Assembly: GCA_902783295.1 (NCBI GenBank)
Contig: CACZQT010000245.1
Span: 1 to 14,952 of the forward strand
From: an uncultured Lachnospiraceae bacterium
GTDB lineage: Bacteria > Bacillota > Clostridia > Lachnospirales > Lachnospiraceae
Direction: 5' to 3'
DNA length: 14,952 nucleotides
Translations under genes and position numbers: made by a program
The notes under the pieces: generated by a model
What the model was told of the DNA's origin: nothing
Seen by the model: the letters and a program-made list of their open reading frames with translations, nothing else
Database searches by the model: none
Shown here: positions 14,813 to 14,952 of the stretch, piece after piece
Numbering within the stretch: position 1 is the stretch's first letter
Layout: each line of letters opens with the position of its first letter

Positions 14813-14834
14813 CCCCCTCCTTTGTGGGAGGGGG
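14813..14834. repeat. C-rich/G-rich hairpin at the predicted transcript start
   Basis: CCCCCTCC (14813-14820) pairs with GGAGGGGG (14827-14834) around a 6-nt loop. It begins about 7 nt after the predicted start site of the promoter at 14771. The G-rich arm includes Shine-Dalgarno-like sequence. Confidence 0.5.
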
Positions 14835-14846
14835 GAGAAAAACTTC

Positions 14847-14874
14847 ATCAGGAGGGGACCAATCTCCTCCTGAT
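14847..14874. repeat. Hairpin with a Shine-Dalgarno-like arm
   Basis: ATCAGGAGGGG (14847-14857) pairs with CTCCTCCTGAT (14864-14874) over 11 bp with one G-U pair, leaving the loop ACCAAT. The left arm is an AGGAGG sequence that would be sequestered in RNA. No U-tract follows. Confidence 0.5.
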
Positions 14875-14877
14875 TAT

Positions 14878-14952
14878 GCCTCCGGCGGATCGCAGACGCG
14901 CGCAGCGGAAGGTGCTTCGCACCGCGCGCGTCGCGGTCAAGATCGCCGAGGC
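14878..14952. repeat. GC-rich composite palindromic element at the window end
   Basis: An imperfect outer repeat (GCCTCCGGCGGATC at 14878-14891 against GATCGCCGAGGC at 14941-14952) encloses two nested perfect stems. These are GACGCGCGC (14895-14903) with GCGCGCGTC (14924-14932), and GGTGC (14911-14915) with GCACC (14919-14923) around a TTC loop. A 7-nt bulge (14904-14910) separates the 5' arms. It resembles a REP-type intergenic palindrome and may continue past the window. Confidence 0.55.

Larger units (their letters stand above)
14599..14952. other. Non-coding, hairpin-rich region of unknown function
   Basis: No open frame in this stretch has a well-placed ribosome binding site or recognisable protein character. 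It contains several clean inverted repeats: 14665-14692, 14726-14748, 14813-14834, 14847-14874 and 14895-14932. It also has a near-consensus rightward promoter at 14771-14799 and a strongly GC-rich final 75 nt. Its composition and density of palindromes differ from the rest of the window. It may be a dispersed intergenic repeat or a structured RNA. Confidence 0.6.

Noticed and set aside
14618..14848. - strand open frame of 76 codons in the terminal non-coding region
   Set aside because: It has no Shine-Dalgarno sequence at a proper distance. Its product is Arg/Pro/His-rich, and it spans several inverted repeats and a promoter on the other strand. More likely a chance frame in a structured repeat.
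14813..14874. Tandem hairpins as terminators or a CRISPR-like array
   Set aside because: Neither hairpin has a U-run, the two are different sequences, and there are no regularly spaced identical repeats.

Overview
The window looks like chromosome from a low-to-mid GC anaerobic Firmicute, most likely a Clostridia / Lachnospiraceae-type gut bacterium. The clues are strong AGGAGG-type ribosome binding sites, consensus sigma-A promoters, a split 7TM sensor-kinase arrangement of a kind I associate with Clostridia, and surface-glycan genes typical of that group. This assignment is inferred from gene content and style; no rRNA or marker gene is present. Ten protein-coding genes are supported, and most other long open frames are shadows of them.

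Left part (1-5373, + strand). A secreted GH13 alpha-amylase-type glycosidase comes first. A consensus promoter then starts a three-gene surface-polysaccharide operon: UDP-galactopyranose mutase (glf), a GtrB/DPM1-like polyprenyl-phosphate glycosyltransferase, and a polytopic Wzy-like polymerase, with the last two overlapping by ATGA. The operon ends at a bidirectional hairpin with a perfect 24-bp stem.

Middle part (5374-9594, - strand). A convergent operon runs MBOAT O-acyltransferase, SGNH/DltD-AlgX-like partner (14-bp overlap), then a family 2 glycosyltransferase with a C-terminal coiled coil. Together with the left operon it reads as machinery to make, polymerise and O-acylate a probably galactofuranose-containing cell-surface glycan. 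Its promoter is followed by a leader carrying an intrinsic-terminator structure about 20 nt upstream of the first start codon, a candidate attenuator.

Right part (9595-14540, + strand). A back-to-back divergent promoter drives a signal-transduction operon. It encodes a 7TM sensor with no recognisable ATPase motifs, a 3TM-PAS-HisKA-like-HATPase kinase, and a NarL/LuxR-type response regulator. A secreted protein of unknown function follows, with four CxxC knuckles and an Fn3-like C-terminus, and ends at a clear terminator.

The last ~350 nt (14600-14952) hold no supportable gene. They are rich in hairpins, become very GC-rich at the end, and contain a near-consensus promoter pointing out of the window. 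This is the part least explained by ordinary annotation. It could be a dispersed intergenic repeat, a structured RNA or a regulatory leader.
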